Positions 8,338 to 16,849 of a DNA stretch of 64,000 nucleotides are shown here, in pieces. How positions within the stretch are numbered: position 1 is the first letter of the stretch; each line of letters starts with the position of its first letter. The notes beneath the pieces are model-generated. The model saw only the letters and a list, made by a program, of their open reading frames with translations. It was not told the DNA's origin and made no database searches. This stretch comes from Clostridium sp. chh4-2. Its GTDB lineage: Bacteria; Bacillota; Clostridia; Lachnospirales; Lachnospiraceae. The DNA lies in contig NZ_PKUU01000007.1 of assembly GCF_002899675.1 (NCBI RefSeq), positions 186,001-250,000 on the forward strand, given 5' to 3'. A program made the position numbers and the translations under genes.

Positions 8338-9384
8338 TCAGATCGTGAAATCCACCTGATATTGATCTGCAAGCGCTTTTAATTCTCCGTATACGCTGTC
8401 AGACAGGTTAATTCCGTTTGCTTTTCTCTCCGCCCGTTTCCGGATCTCAATTTCTCCCGGCATGAAGATCTCTTCCACTCCCGGGTTCTTAGGCAGCGCT
8501 TTCATCTCCTGAACCATCTGATCCAGACTTGTCTTAAAACGCTCTAAGCCCACAAATTTATCCACATTAACCGCGCAGAAGAAATGTCCCACGTTCTGAG
8601 GATGTTCGAAATCATTCCAGAAATGATTAATATGAGGTCCTACTTCAGCTCCGCTAAGAATGCCGCAGAAGATTTCCATAAAGATGGCCAGTCCTGAGCC
8701 CTTTGCCCCGCCGATCGGAAGCAGAGTGCCGTTTTGCCCCTCCACAGGATCTGTGGTAGGTTTGCCGTCCTTAGTTACCACCCAGCCTTCCGGAATTGAC
8801 TTGCCAAGCTTTGCAGCCAGTATGATCTTTCCCATGGCAACCACGCTGGGAGCCATGTCCAAAATAATCGGATTTCCCGAGGTAGGAGCGCCAAATGCGA
8901 TGGGGTTGGTTCCCATATATTTCTGGGGGCTTCCCCATGGCGCCAGGTTTGGCGGCGCATTGGTTCCGGTAATGCCGATCATTCCAGCTTCCGCTGCCAT
9001 TCTGGCATAATAAGCGGCCATTCCGTAGTGATTGGAGTTGCTGGCAGCCGCAAAACAGCAGCCGCTCTCTTTGGCTTTTTCAATACAGCGTTCCATGGCG
9101 TATTTGCCAACTACCATGCCCATGGCATTGCCGCCGTGTACATAAAGACTGCCTGCGCATTCATTTTCCACTTTACACCGGCCCCGGCTGTCCACCACTC
9201 CGGTTCTCAAACGTTTCATATAATTGGTCATACGGCTTACGCCGTGAGATTCCACGCCGCACAGATCCGCATCCACCAGGTTATCCGCGCAGACCAATGC
9301 ATCTTCTTCCGATACATGTTCTGCCATCATAAGCTTTTGGCACAGGCTTCTCAGTTCTGTCCAATTTACATTATGTTCTACCAT
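8338..9384 (-). CDS. Ldh2 / malate-L-lactate dehydrogenase family oxidoreductase
   Basis: A 348-residue protein of the YbiC/YlbC/ureidoglycolate dehydrogenase fold, unrelated to Rossmann dehydrogenases. Visible marks are GVESHGVSRM near residue 50, the GCCFAAASNSNHYGMAAYYA segment, NPIAFGAPTSGNPIILDMA, and GGAKGSGLAIFMEIFCGILSG. It oxidises a 2-hydroxy acid with NAD(P). A GTG at 9393 is possible, but the SD-like AAGGTG overlaps it and lies 6 bases from the ATG at 9384, which is therefore preferred. It is the first enzyme gene after the binding protein in the operon. Confidence 0.87.
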   Translation of the reverse strand: MVEHNVNWTELRSLCQKLMMAEHVSEEDALVCADNLVDADLCGVESHGVSRMTNYMKRLRTGVVDSRGRCKVENECAGSLYVHGGNAMGMVVGKYAMERCIEKAKESGCCFAAASNSNHYGMAAYYARMAAEAGMIGITGTNAPPNLAPWGSPQKYMGTNPIAFGAPTSGNPIILDMAPSVVAMGKIILAAKLGKSIPEGWVVTKDGKPTTDPVEGQNGTLLPIGGAKGSGLAIFMEIFCGILSGAEVGPHINHFWNDFEHPQNVGHFFCAVNVDKFVGLERFKTSLDQMVQEMKALPKNPGVEEIFMPGEIEIRKRAERKANGINLSDSVYGELKALADQYQVDFTI

Positions 9385-9425
9385 CATCCGCACCTTTTTC
9401 TTTCTTCATTAATTTCTATTACTCC

Positions 9426-9481
9426 GGCATTGCTGCAGGGCGGCTTTGGAGAAACTCCTTCGGTCCGCTCTGCATTCTGCC
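9426..9481 (-). terminator. Intercistronic stem-loop after the binding-protein gene
   Basis: A 10-pair stem (9434-9443 with 9465-9474, one G-U), an outer GGCA/TGCC pair (9426-9429 with 9478-9481) and an inner GGAG/CTCC hairpin fill the gap between the solute-binding protein gene and the next dehydrogenase gene. There is no T-run. It may act as a partial terminator or mRNA-stabilising hairpin that raises binding-protein level over the enzymes. Its role is inferred. Confidence 0.5.
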
Positions 9482-9497
9482 AATAAAACGTTAATTT

Positions 9498-10883
9498 TTA
9501 TTTGTTGTAAAACTTGTCATAGCATTCCTGATAATATGCCGCCCATTTGTCCAGCATTTCCTGGGCTGTCATCTCGCCTGTCATGATGTACTGGCTGTCC
9601 GTATCCATCTCGCCGTAGATATCGTCATGTCCCGGAAGCCATGAATACTGGTTGTAGAACAATGTATTGTCATCCAGAAGCAGGTCTGCTGAAGATTCAT
9701 ACCAAGGCTGATCGTCGATCCATTTTGCATTTTCAAGCACATCCTGGTCTACCGGAACTACGCCCCACTGCTGGCAGTACTCGCTGACAGGTTCGCCGGT
9801 TGTCATATAAGTGATAAAATCAAATGCTTCGTCAGGATTCTTACAGGTTGAAGAGATTGTCATTCCGCCCGGCTGAATCATCAGGTTTACAGAAGTTCCT
9901 TTGTCATTTAAAGGCATACCGATGGCTTCAAATTTAGTCTGGTCTCCGCCAAATGCTTCCATATGGTTGGATGCTGATCCCAGGTTGTGAATAATCATGC
10001 CGGCTGCGCCTGAGTCAAATGCTGCCGCCAATTCTGTCCAGCCGTAGTTCAAATCGCCTTCTGCCGTGCATTTTCCATAAAGTCCAAGGTAACGCTCTAC
10101 AAATTCCACGTTTTTCGGATCATTGATCGTACATTTTCCGTTTTCATCAAATACGGATAAGATTCCACTGTAAGCGTACATCATACGCTCCAGGAACTTC
10201 GCGCCGCCTTTTCCTCCGCGGATTGAAAGTCCATAACGTCCCTGATCCTTATCGGTCATGTTCTCAACTGCCTGGAATAAATTGTCCCATGTGTCAACCG
10301 TGGAGTTAGTCTCTTTCAGCCAGTCACTTCTCACCCATAAAACGGTGAAGGAAATGCCGTTCGGTATATAGTACAGCTGATTGTTGCCGGTTACATCATA
10401 CTGGCGGACAGTCTCGATGGCCGCCGGAAGAAGCAGATCCTTTTTATCCCAATTATCAAAATATGTATCTAAAGGAATTACGTACTCGCCGTTGATATGG
10501 CTTGTGATATCAGGCCCTGACGAAAGGAAGATATCTGGTCCCTGTCCAGCTTCATAGGCGGTCATGATCTTGTCATCCGCAGAATCGGGAAGCGGCGTCA
10601 CTTCGATCTTTACATTGGGATGTTCGCCCATATAGTTTTCAACCATCGTCTCCACATACTTTGTTCTCTCAGGCGTAACGAAATCCGCCCAAAGCGTTAA
10701 GGTGACATTCTCGCCTGACGCGGCTTTTGCCGTCTCCCCCTGAGCCGCCGCCTGAGTTGTCTCCGCCTTGCTTCCATCTGCCGCCGCTTTCGTTGTTTCG
10801 GCCGGTTTGCTTCCTCCGCCGCATCCTGTTAAGAGCATACTTCCTGCCAGCACCAGTGCCATTGTCTTCGCTAATTTTCTCAT
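9498..10883 (-). CDS. ABC transporter sugar-binding lipoprotein (family 1)
   Basis: A 461-residue extracellular solute-binding protein. It starts with a basic, hydrophobic signal and a lipobox LLTGC (Cys at 21), then an Ala/Thr/Glu linker, and then a periplasmic-binding-protein domain of the carbohydrate (MalE-like) type starting VTLTLWADF. GGAGAGG at 10891-10897 fixes the start at 10883 rather than at an upstream in-frame ATG at 10955, which would bury the signal peptide. It delivers the ligand to the two permeases encoded just upstream in the same operon. No ATPase gene accompanies them, so a shared MsmK/MsmX-type ATPase is probable. Confidence 0.92.
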   Translation of the reverse strand: MRKLAKTMALVLAGSMLLTGCGGGSKPAETTKAAADGSKAETTQAAAQGETAKAASGENVTLTLWADFVTPERTKYVETMVENYMGEHPNVKIEVTPLPDSADDKIMTAYEAGQGPDIFLSSGPDITSHINGEYVIPLDTYFDNWDKKDLLLPAAIETVRQYDVTGNNQLYYIPNGISFTVLWVRSDWLKETNSTVDTWDNLFQAVENMTDKDQGRYGLSIRGGKGGAKFLERMMYAYSGILSVFDENGKCTINDPKNVEFVERYLGLYGKCTAEGDLNYGWTELAAAFDSGAAGMIIHNLGSASNHMEAFGGDQTKFEAIGMPLNDKGTSVNLMIQPGGMTISSTCKNPDEAFDFITYMTTGEPVSEYCQQWGVVPVDQDVLENAKWIDDQPWYESSADLLLDDNTLFYNQYSWLPGHDDIYGEMDTDSQYIMTGEMTAQEMLDKWAAYYQECYDKFYNK

Positions 10884-10932
10884 AACTAAACCTCTCCTTT
10901 TCTTTATTCTTTCATTTTTATAAGGCATATCG

Positions 10933-11775
10933 TTACCCCTTGACTGCCCCTGCATTCATGCCGCTGACCAGGTTCTTCTGAACATATGCGAACAGAAGGA
11001 TCGGAGGAATGAGTGCTATGATACATCCGGCCGCAAGAGCCGAATAATCAGTGCTGTATTCACCAACCAGATATTTTAATCCTACGGAAATCGGGAATTT
11101 CTTCGCGTCCGTAAGAAGTGTATAGGACAACAGGTATTCATTCCAGCATGTGATAAATGCATATGCGATAACCGTTGTAAATCCGGGCCGCACTGCCGGA
11201 AGGATGACCTTAAATATAATCTGCGCCCGGTTGCAGCCGTCGATGGCCGCCGCCTCGTCAATCTCCTTTGGAATGCCTCCGATAAAGCTCTTCATCATCA
11301 GGCTGTTATACGGAAGGCCTGCTGCGATGTGAAGCAGACAGATACCAAACAGGGAGTTTGTCAGTTTTAACTTAACCATCATTAAAAAGATGGAGGACAT
11401 ATTGAAGATAAGAGGAATCATTTGCGTCATCAGAAGGATTACCATAAATACCTGTTTTCCTTTAAAATTAAATCTGCTCAGCGCATAACCGTTAAACAAT
11501 GCCAGAAAACCGATAACGAACACGGAACCAAATGATGTGATCAGGGAGTTTACAAAAAACTTATTTAACTTATTGCTTGTCCACACATAAATGTAGTTAA
11601 CGATGGTAGCCGGCCGCGGTATAATCTGAAACTCTCCTCTGATTACGCTGGCCCCTTCCCTGAATGACAGGGACAACGCCCACATGAGCGGTATTCCTAT
11701 AAAGATCAGAAATGCAATCATAGGCAGATATAAGGTAAGAACGCGCATTACTTTCTTTTTCGTCTTTGGATTCAT
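10933..11775 (-). CDS. Carbohydrate ABC transporter permease (MalG-like)
   Basis: A 280-residue inner-membrane permease with about six hydrophobic segments. It carries the conserved cytoplasmic loop EAAAIDGCNRAQIIFKVILP, which docks to the ATPase, and ends MNAGAVKG as is typical for MalG-type subunits. It pairs with the MalF-like permease that ends two bases upstream and with the binding lipoprotein downstream. Together they import the ligand handled by the dehydrogenase genes of this operon. Confidence 0.92.
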   Translation of the reverse strand: MNPKTKKKVMRVLTLYLPMIAFLIFIGIPLMWALSLSFREGASVIRGEFQIIPRPATIVNYIYVWTSNKLNKFFVNSLITSFGSVFVIGFLALFNGYALSRFNFKGKQVFMVILLMTQMIPLIFNMSSIFLMMVKLKLTNSLFGICLLHIAAGLPYNSLMMKSFIGGIPKEIDEAAAIDGCNRAQIIFKVILPAVRPGFTTVIAYAFITCWNEYLLSYTLLTDAKKFPISVGLKYLVGEYSTDYSALAAGCIIALIPPILLFAYVQKNLVSGMNAGAVKG

Positions 11776-11777
11776 GT

Positions 11778-12680
11778 CTATTCATTCACTCCTTTTCCGA
11801 AGTTATTGGCTTTCAGGTAAATTACTACATAAACGCTGAGGATCAGGAACAGGATCACCGTCAGCGCGGCTCCGTATCCGTACTGTCCATTTTCAATGGA
11901 TGTTTTGTACATGTAGATCGGAAGCGTCAGCGTTCTCCGCACAGGGCCTCCGTCTGTCATCGTAATAATCAAATCCACAGAACGGAATTCCCAGATTGTT
12001 CTCATAAGCGTTGCAAAAACGATGGATTCCTTCATATAAGGAATGGTGATAAGCCAGAAGTTCTTCCAGGCATTTCCGCCGTCCACCTTAGCGGATTCAT
12101 AAAGCTCTAACGGTACGGTCTGAAGTCCGCCCAGCAAGGTGATGGTGAAAAATGGAATTCCTCTCCAAAGCTCCGCTATCACAACAGACGGAAACGCGGT
12201 CTGTACATTTTGTACCCATGCCTTCGTCATGCTTCCCATTCCAATGGCTTTAAGCACGTTATTCAAAAGACCGATGTGTTCATTAAAAATCAAAACCCAC
12301 AACATAGTGGTTAACACGCCCGACACCGCCCACGGTGCGAAACAGAAGGTTCTTACAAGCCCCCGCCCACGAAACTTCTGATTCAGAATTAATGCGAATA
12401 TCATTCCGAAGAACAGCTGAAGCGTAACCTGTGAAAATACCCATTTTATCGAGGTAATTAGGGTCTTCACAAACACCTTATCATCTGTAAAAATCTTTAC
12501 GAAGTTTGCCATGCCCACAAATTCTGTTGCCTTTGGATTTCCGCGGTCATAATTGGTAACCGCATATCCAAACCCCCGGATCATTGGAAAAAAGCAAAAC
12601 ATTCCTAAAAAAACTAACGTCGGCATAATCAGCAGCCATGGAAAAATATTTTTTGCATTTTTCGAATAAATATTGTTCAT
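11778..12680 (-). CDS. Carbohydrate ABC transporter permease (MalF-like)
   Basis: A 300-residue permease with six predicted membrane helices. The ATPase-docking loop reads ESAKVDGGNAWKNFWLITIP. It is the first gene of the leftward operon. GGAGAAGGGGAAG immediately precedes the ATG. It is divergently transcribed from the PrpR-type regulator gene across a 210-base promoter region, which suggests that regulator as the controller. Ligand specificity is unknown. Confidence 0.92.
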   Translation of the reverse strand: MNNIYSKNAKNIFPWLLIMPTLVFLGMFCFFPMIRGFGYAVTNYDRGNPKATEFVGMANFVKIFTDDKVFVKTLITSIKWVFSQVTLQLFFGMIFALILNQKFRGRGLVRTFCFAPWAVSGVLTTMLWVLIFNEHIGLLNNVLKAIGMGSMTKAWVQNVQTAFPSVVIAELWRGIPFFTITLLGGLQTVPLELYESAKVDGGNAWKNFWLITIPYMKESIVFATLMRTIWEFRSVDLIITMTDGGPVRRTLTLPIYMYKTSIENGQYGYGAALTVILFLILSVYVVIYLKANNFGKGVNE

Positions 12681-12752
12681 CTTCCCCTTCTCCTTTTCAA
12701 TTTCTTTGTTGTTTCGTCGTGTCGAAATCCGCTGTTTCCTCCCGATGCTTTA

Positions 12753-12780
12753 ATTATAGACAATATGACAATTGTTTCAA
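12753..12780 (-). promoter_or_regulatory. Sigma-A promoter of the ABC/dehydrogenase operon
   Basis: Read leftward, TTGAAA (complement of 12775-12780) and a perfect TATAAT (complement of 12753-12758) are 16 bases apart. The promoter lies about 75 bases upstream of the first permease gene. No -24/-12 sigma-54 promoter was seen in this intergenic region. Confidence 0.55.
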
Positions 12781-12890
12781 TCTAAATACAATTTATTTTT
12801 GTTTATATTTTAAACATATTCTTGTAATCCATTTTTATATATGTTATTATTGTATATAATTTAAACAGTATAGGAGGGATTCATAGAAAA

Positions 12891-14669
12891 ATGAGCAGAA
12901 GAAAAATCAAATTATTAGCAATCGCACCGAGCGAAAGCATTCAGAGCCAGCTTTACGAGATTGTATCCTCCATGGATCAGGTAGACATGGATGCTTATGT
13001 AGGAAACCTTTACAGCGGGGTGGAAATCGTACAGCAGCGCTCTTCCATTGACTATGACGCCATCCTCTCCCGCGGCGAGACAGCTTCTATGATTAAGAAA
13101 GTAACTCCTATACCTGTCATTGAGTTTCCCCTCTCCTTCTACGACGTGCTCCACGCCATGAAACTGGCCGATAATTTCAATGAACCGTATGCAATCGTGG
13201 GATTTACCCCGGTCACCAACAGCGCACACCTGCTCCGCGATCTTTTACAGCTGGATCTGGATATCCACACTCTTTTTACATTAGAAGAAGCGGTTCCCCT
13301 GATGGAACGTTTAAAAAATAAGGGATACCGGCTGATCGTCTCCGGAATGGGCATCGATTCCATCGCCAGACGGAACGGTCTCAACTCCATACTCATAACC
13401 ACAGGCCGGGAAAGCCTGACTTCCGCCATAGACCAGGCGGTCAGACTCTGCACCACCCTGGCGCAGGTTAGGGAAAAAGAAGAATTCTTACGCGGACTTT
13501 TGGAACAGAGCGATCATGAGATGCTTGTTTTTAACAAGGAAAAGGAGCTGATCTTCTCATCGCTAAAAACCATAAAGAAAGATTTGGCCGTCTCCATCGC
13601 CTCCAGACGCCTTCAAAACATCCAGCAGGCGGATTCCACCATCGTAAAAGCCAACAACGGCATGATAATAACGGTTCGGGAGAAAAATGTGGAAATTGCA
13701 GACTGCCCGTTCACCATTTTCTATTTTTCCCAGCAAAAAAAGCCCTACAACTCTCCGAAGAATGAGATCCGGGTTTTTTCCAGAGGCGAAGCCGTGGACA
13801 CATTTTTATATCACTACCTGGAACTGTCCTCTTCCGGTTATGACGCTTCCCAATCCCTGCAGCAGATCATCCTGTCCCCTTACCCGGTCATGATACTGGG
13901 GGAAAATGGAGCCGGAAAGGAGCAGATTGCCGCCACCATCTACACCCAGGGCAAATACCAGAATCATCCCTATGTTGTAATTGACTTCGAACTGGCAACC
14001 GACAAAACGTGGACTTATTTATTGAATCACGTAAATTCGCCCATCAACAGCCAGGAGATCACCCTATATTTCCGCAACATTGAAAAATTAACCGCTGCCA
14101 AGACGGACAAGTTAAAATCCGTCCTATACGATACCGGTTTATGCCGGAGAAACAGGGTAATCCTGTCCTATACCACCATGCCGGGCGAAAAAATGCCTTC
14201 CCATATTCTGAATCTGGTAAACCAGCTTTCCTGTTTAACCATCCGCATGGTGCCTCTCAGAGAGCGCTCCAATGAGATACAGGCATTGGCCAGCCTTTAC
14301 ATCAGCACCGTCAATATCGATCTGGCAAAACAGATCATCGGCTTCACCCCTCAGGCCATGGCTCTCATCGAGTCATACCAATGGCCCGGAAACCTGACCC
14401 AGTTTAAACGGGTTATCACCCAGCTGGTAACCAACGCCGCCTCTTCCTATATACAGGAAGAAAGCGTAAAGCGGATGCTGGAATCCGAAAATTCCAACCT
14501 GGCTTCTTCCTCCGCACTTTCCAGCGTATTGAATTTGAATAAACCGCTGGAAGATATCCAAAGGGATATTGTAAAAGCGGTGCTGTCGGAAACAGGAGGG
14601 AATCAAAGCCAGGCGGCCGCAAGGCTTGGAATATGCAGGACTACGTTGTGGAGAATTATGAATAAATAA
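12891..14669 (+). CDS. PrpR-type regulator with degenerate AAA+ domain and Fis-type HTH
   Basis: A 592-residue regulator. Residues 1-190 resemble the PrpR N-terminal sensor. A short linker/PAS-like part follows, then an AAA+ domain with Walker A GENGAGK at 337-343. The C-terminus (about 555-592) is a Fis-type helix-turn-helix (GGNQSQAAARLGICRTTLWRI). The GAFTGA loop that contacts sigma-54 is missing, and the post-Walker region is shortened. An LRERSNEI segment and a WPGNL segment of the enhancer-binding family remain. It therefore looks like a sigma-54-independent descendant. It likely senses an acid-type metabolite and controls the divergent importer/dehydrogenase operon. Confidence 0.82.
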   Translation: MSRRKIKLLAIAPSESIQSQLYEIVSSMDQVDMDAYVGNLYSGVEIVQQRSSIDYDAILSRGETASMIKKVTPIPVIEFPLSFYDVLHAMKLADNFNEPYAIVGFTPVTNSAHLLRDLLQLDLDIHTLFTLEEAVPLMERLKNKGYRLIVSGMGIDSIARRNGLNSILITTGRESLTSAIDQAVRLCTTLAQVREKEEFLRGLLEQSDHEMLVFNKEKELIFSSLKTIKKDLAVSIASRRLQNIQQADSTIVKANNGMIITVREKNVEIADCPFTIFYFSQQKKPYNSPKNEIRVFSRGEAVDTFLYHYLELSSSGYDASQSLQQIILSPYPVMILGENGAGKEQIAATIYTQGKYQNHPYVVIDFELATDKTWTYLLNHVNSPINSQEITLYFRNIEKLTAAKTDKLKSVLYDTGLCRRNRVILSYTTMPGEKMPSHILNLVNQLSCLTIRMVPLRERSNEIQALASLYISTVNIDLAKQIIGFTPQAMALIESYQWPGNLTQFKRVITQLVTNAASSYIQEESVKRMLESENSNLASSSALSSVLNLNKPLEDIQRDIVKAVLSETGGNQSQAAARLGICRTTLWRIMNK

Positions 14670-14760
14670 CCGAGAAAGGATTTTAAAAAAAGAATGCCTG
14701 AATGCATTCTTTAATGTATATTATTTAGAGATATTTTTAAGGTATATTATCCGGGTATAT

Positions 14761-14797
14761 TATTAAAAGCAGGTATGTTTTTTACCTGCTTTTAATA
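14761..14797. terminator. Bidirectional terminator between convergent genes
   Basis: A perfect 15-bp inverted repeat (14761-14775 with 14783-14797) has a T-rich 7-base loop and A/T runs on the stem ends. It lies between the PrpR-type regulator and the convergent tctA-type gene. A second smaller hairpin (AAAGAATGC, 14689-14697 with 14704-14712) lies nearer the regulator stop codon. Confidence 0.75.
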
Positions 14798-14862
14798 TGG
14801 TCTATTCTATTATCTTTGGTTTTTCATTGTAAACTAATCCTTCAAAAAAACCATCTTTGGTT

Positions 14863-16347
14863 CTATATTCCATTTTTCTTTGCACTTCTCTTCAAGAGAA
14901 AAATCAAAACGACTGTCAGGACAATGAACATAAGGCAGATCGGTCTCTGTACAAATATCATCCAGCTCCCTTTCGATAATGTCAATGAGTTGCGCAGATT
15001 CGATTCAGCGATCGGCCCCAGAACCATTCCCAGCACAATCGGAACCGGCGGAAAACCAAATTTGTTCATTACATAGGCGACTACACCAAATACCAGCATG
15101 ACATATACTTCAAACGGCGAGTTTGCAATTGCAAATGCACCGGCACAACAAACCACCATCAAAAGCGCCGTCAAAAGATCCTGTGGAATATGGGTAATTT
15201 TTACAAATACCGGCATCAGATACCGTCCCTGCAAATACATAAACAGCTGAGCTATTACACACCCGATCATCATCGCATAGATCACAGATCCCGACGATAC
15301 AAACAGTTTCGGCCCAACCACCAGGCCGTGCATAGTAAATGCTCCCATCAGCGTTGCCGCAACCGCATCTCCCGGTATTCCCAATGTCAGCAATGGTATC
15401 AGACAAGAAGCTGTCGCCCCGTTATTTGCAGATTCCGGAGCTGCAATTCCTTTCAGTTCGCCTTCTCCAAAATGTTCATCCGGTTTTGCTCTCCTCTTAG
15501 CTTCATTATAGGATATGTAGGCCGCAATCGCGCTTCCCGTTCCGGGAATTGCACCAATAACCGAGCCGATTATCGAAGATTTGCCCATAGTAGGAAGCAG
15601 GCTTTTGACCTCTTTAAAAGATACCCGGTCGGATTTCATCCCTTTCATATCAAGACGGCTGGCCTGTCCCCCCGCTTCCGTTCCATTGATTCGGGCGATT
15701 AACTGGGCCACGGCATAAACTCCCAGCAAAACAGCGATCATCTTTATGCCGTTATACATTTTTATATTGCCAAAGGTAAACCGCGTCATTCCACTGACAC
15801 TATCAATCCCAACCGTCGCAACCAGCATCCCTACCGATCCGCTGATCAGGCCTTTCATGATGCTTTTACCGCTGACAGATGCTATAATCGATAATCCAAA
15901 CAGCGCTAATGCAAAATATTCCGGTGCCCCAAAGCTCATAGCCACCTTACTGATCTGCGGCGAGAAAAACAGAAGGCACAAGGCGCTTACAAGTCCGCCG
16001 AATGTGGAGGCAATCAACGCCATATCAAGAGCCTTCAGCGGATGCCCTTTTTTCGCCAGCGGATATCCATCCAGCAATGTGGCGCACGCTCCATTCGTAC
16101 CCGGCGTATTGATTAAAATTGCGCTGATTGAACCGCCGAAATTTGATCCGAAAAAGATACCGCAGAGCATAAGCAGCGCCGGTACAGTCCCCATAGAAAA
16201 TGTAAAAGGCAGAAATACGGTAATACCCAAATTCCCGCTCATTCCGGGAATTGCGCCAAATATAATACCGATAAAGGTTCCGACATTAATAAAAACGAAG
16301 TTTTCAAACGTCAGAAGCTGACCCAATGCAGAAATAACCAGTTCCAT
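14863..16347 (-). CDS. tctA: Tripartite tricarboxylate transporter, large permease TctA
   Basis: A 494-residue polytopic membrane protein of the TctA family. It shows GTFIGIIFGAIPGMSG near residue 22 and the second GAIPGTGSAIAAYISY motif near residue 265, marks of this family, plus about 11-12 hydrophobic segments. It forms the channel part of a secondary, binding-protein-dependent carboxylate importer with TctB and TctC, encoded upstream in the same operon. The sulfatase and LacI genes at the operon head suggest that an organic acid or sugar-acid sulfate is the substrate; this is inferred. Confidence 0.92.
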   Translation of the reverse strand: MELVISALGQLLTFENFVFINVGTFIGIIFGAIPGMSGNLGITVFLPFTFSMGTVPALLMLCGIFFGSNFGGSISAILINTPGTNGACATLLDGYPLAKKGHPLKALDMALIASTFGGLVSALCLLFFSPQISKVAMSFGAPEYFALALFGLSIIASVSGKSIMKGLISGSVGMLVATVGIDSVSGMTRFTFGNIKMYNGIKMIAVLLGVYAVAQLIARINGTEAGGQASRLDMKGMKSDRVSFKEVKSLLPTMGKSSIIGSVIGAIPGTGSAIAAYISYNEAKRRAKPDEHFGEGELKGIAAPESANNGATASCLIPLLTLGIPGDAVAATLMGAFTMHGLVVGPKLFVSSGSVIYAMMIGCVIAQLFMYLQGRYLMPVFVKITHIPQDLLTALLMVVCCAGAFAIANSPFEVYVMLVFGVVAYVMNKFGFPPVPIVLGMVLGPIAESNLRNSLTLSKGSWMIFVQRPICLMFIVLTVVLIFLLKRSAKKNGI

Positions 16348-16367
16348 ACTATTTCTCCCTCCTTTTC

Positions 16368-16811
16368 CTATGGTAATCTGACATGAAGCAAACGGGTAAA
16401 TATAAAGTACAAAGCCACAACCGTAACGATGACAATCGCATAATAGGAAGCCTTTTTACATTTTGTGAAAGCCAATGTGGCCACTCCTAAAAGCATAGTT
16501 GAAACCAGAAAGCCGTGTGAAAAACCATAGCCGTACACCAAAAGGAGCAGCATATAACAGATTCCTTTTACTTCCTGTTTTATCTCCAATTCTTTTATCT
16601 CATCCCTTTTTAAAACTAAACTTTGAAAAATCAATCCCACGCCACATCCTGCCATAAGTATACAGAGCCCATATGGCAAAGACCGGGAGGTGATTCCCTG
16701 TACCGACTGATTTTCCAGTCCAACCTGTGAGGGAATGATCAGAAAAAGGATGATCGCCCCCAATACGGCCAGACAGCCCGCCGATAGATTTAATTTATAT
16801 TTAATCCGCAT
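16368..16811 (-). CDS. tctB: Tripartite tricarboxylate transporter, small permease TctB
   Basis: A 147-residue membrane protein with four hydrophobic segments, the usual size and topology of the TctB subunit. It lies between the large permease and the binding lipoprotein genes, with 20-40 base gaps. Sequence conservation in this family is low, so the call rests on length, topology and position. It is expected to stabilise or assist TctA during uptake driven by an ion gradient. Confidence 0.85.
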   Translation of the reverse strand: MRIKYKLNLSAGCLAVLGAIILFLIIPSQVGLENQSVQGITSRSLPYGLCILMAGCGVGLIFQSLVLKRDEIKELEIKQEVKGICYMLLLLVYGYGFSHGFLVSTMLLGVATLAFTKCKKASYYAIVIVTVVALYFIFTRLLHVRLP

Positions 16812-16849
16812 CTGTTTCCAACTCCCCTTCCATTCATGCCAAATTCTTT

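Noticed and set aside
12681-12890. Sigma-54 promoter expected from the PrpR-like regulator
   Set aside because: No TGGCAC-N5-TTGC-like sequence was found, and good sigma-A elements are present instead.
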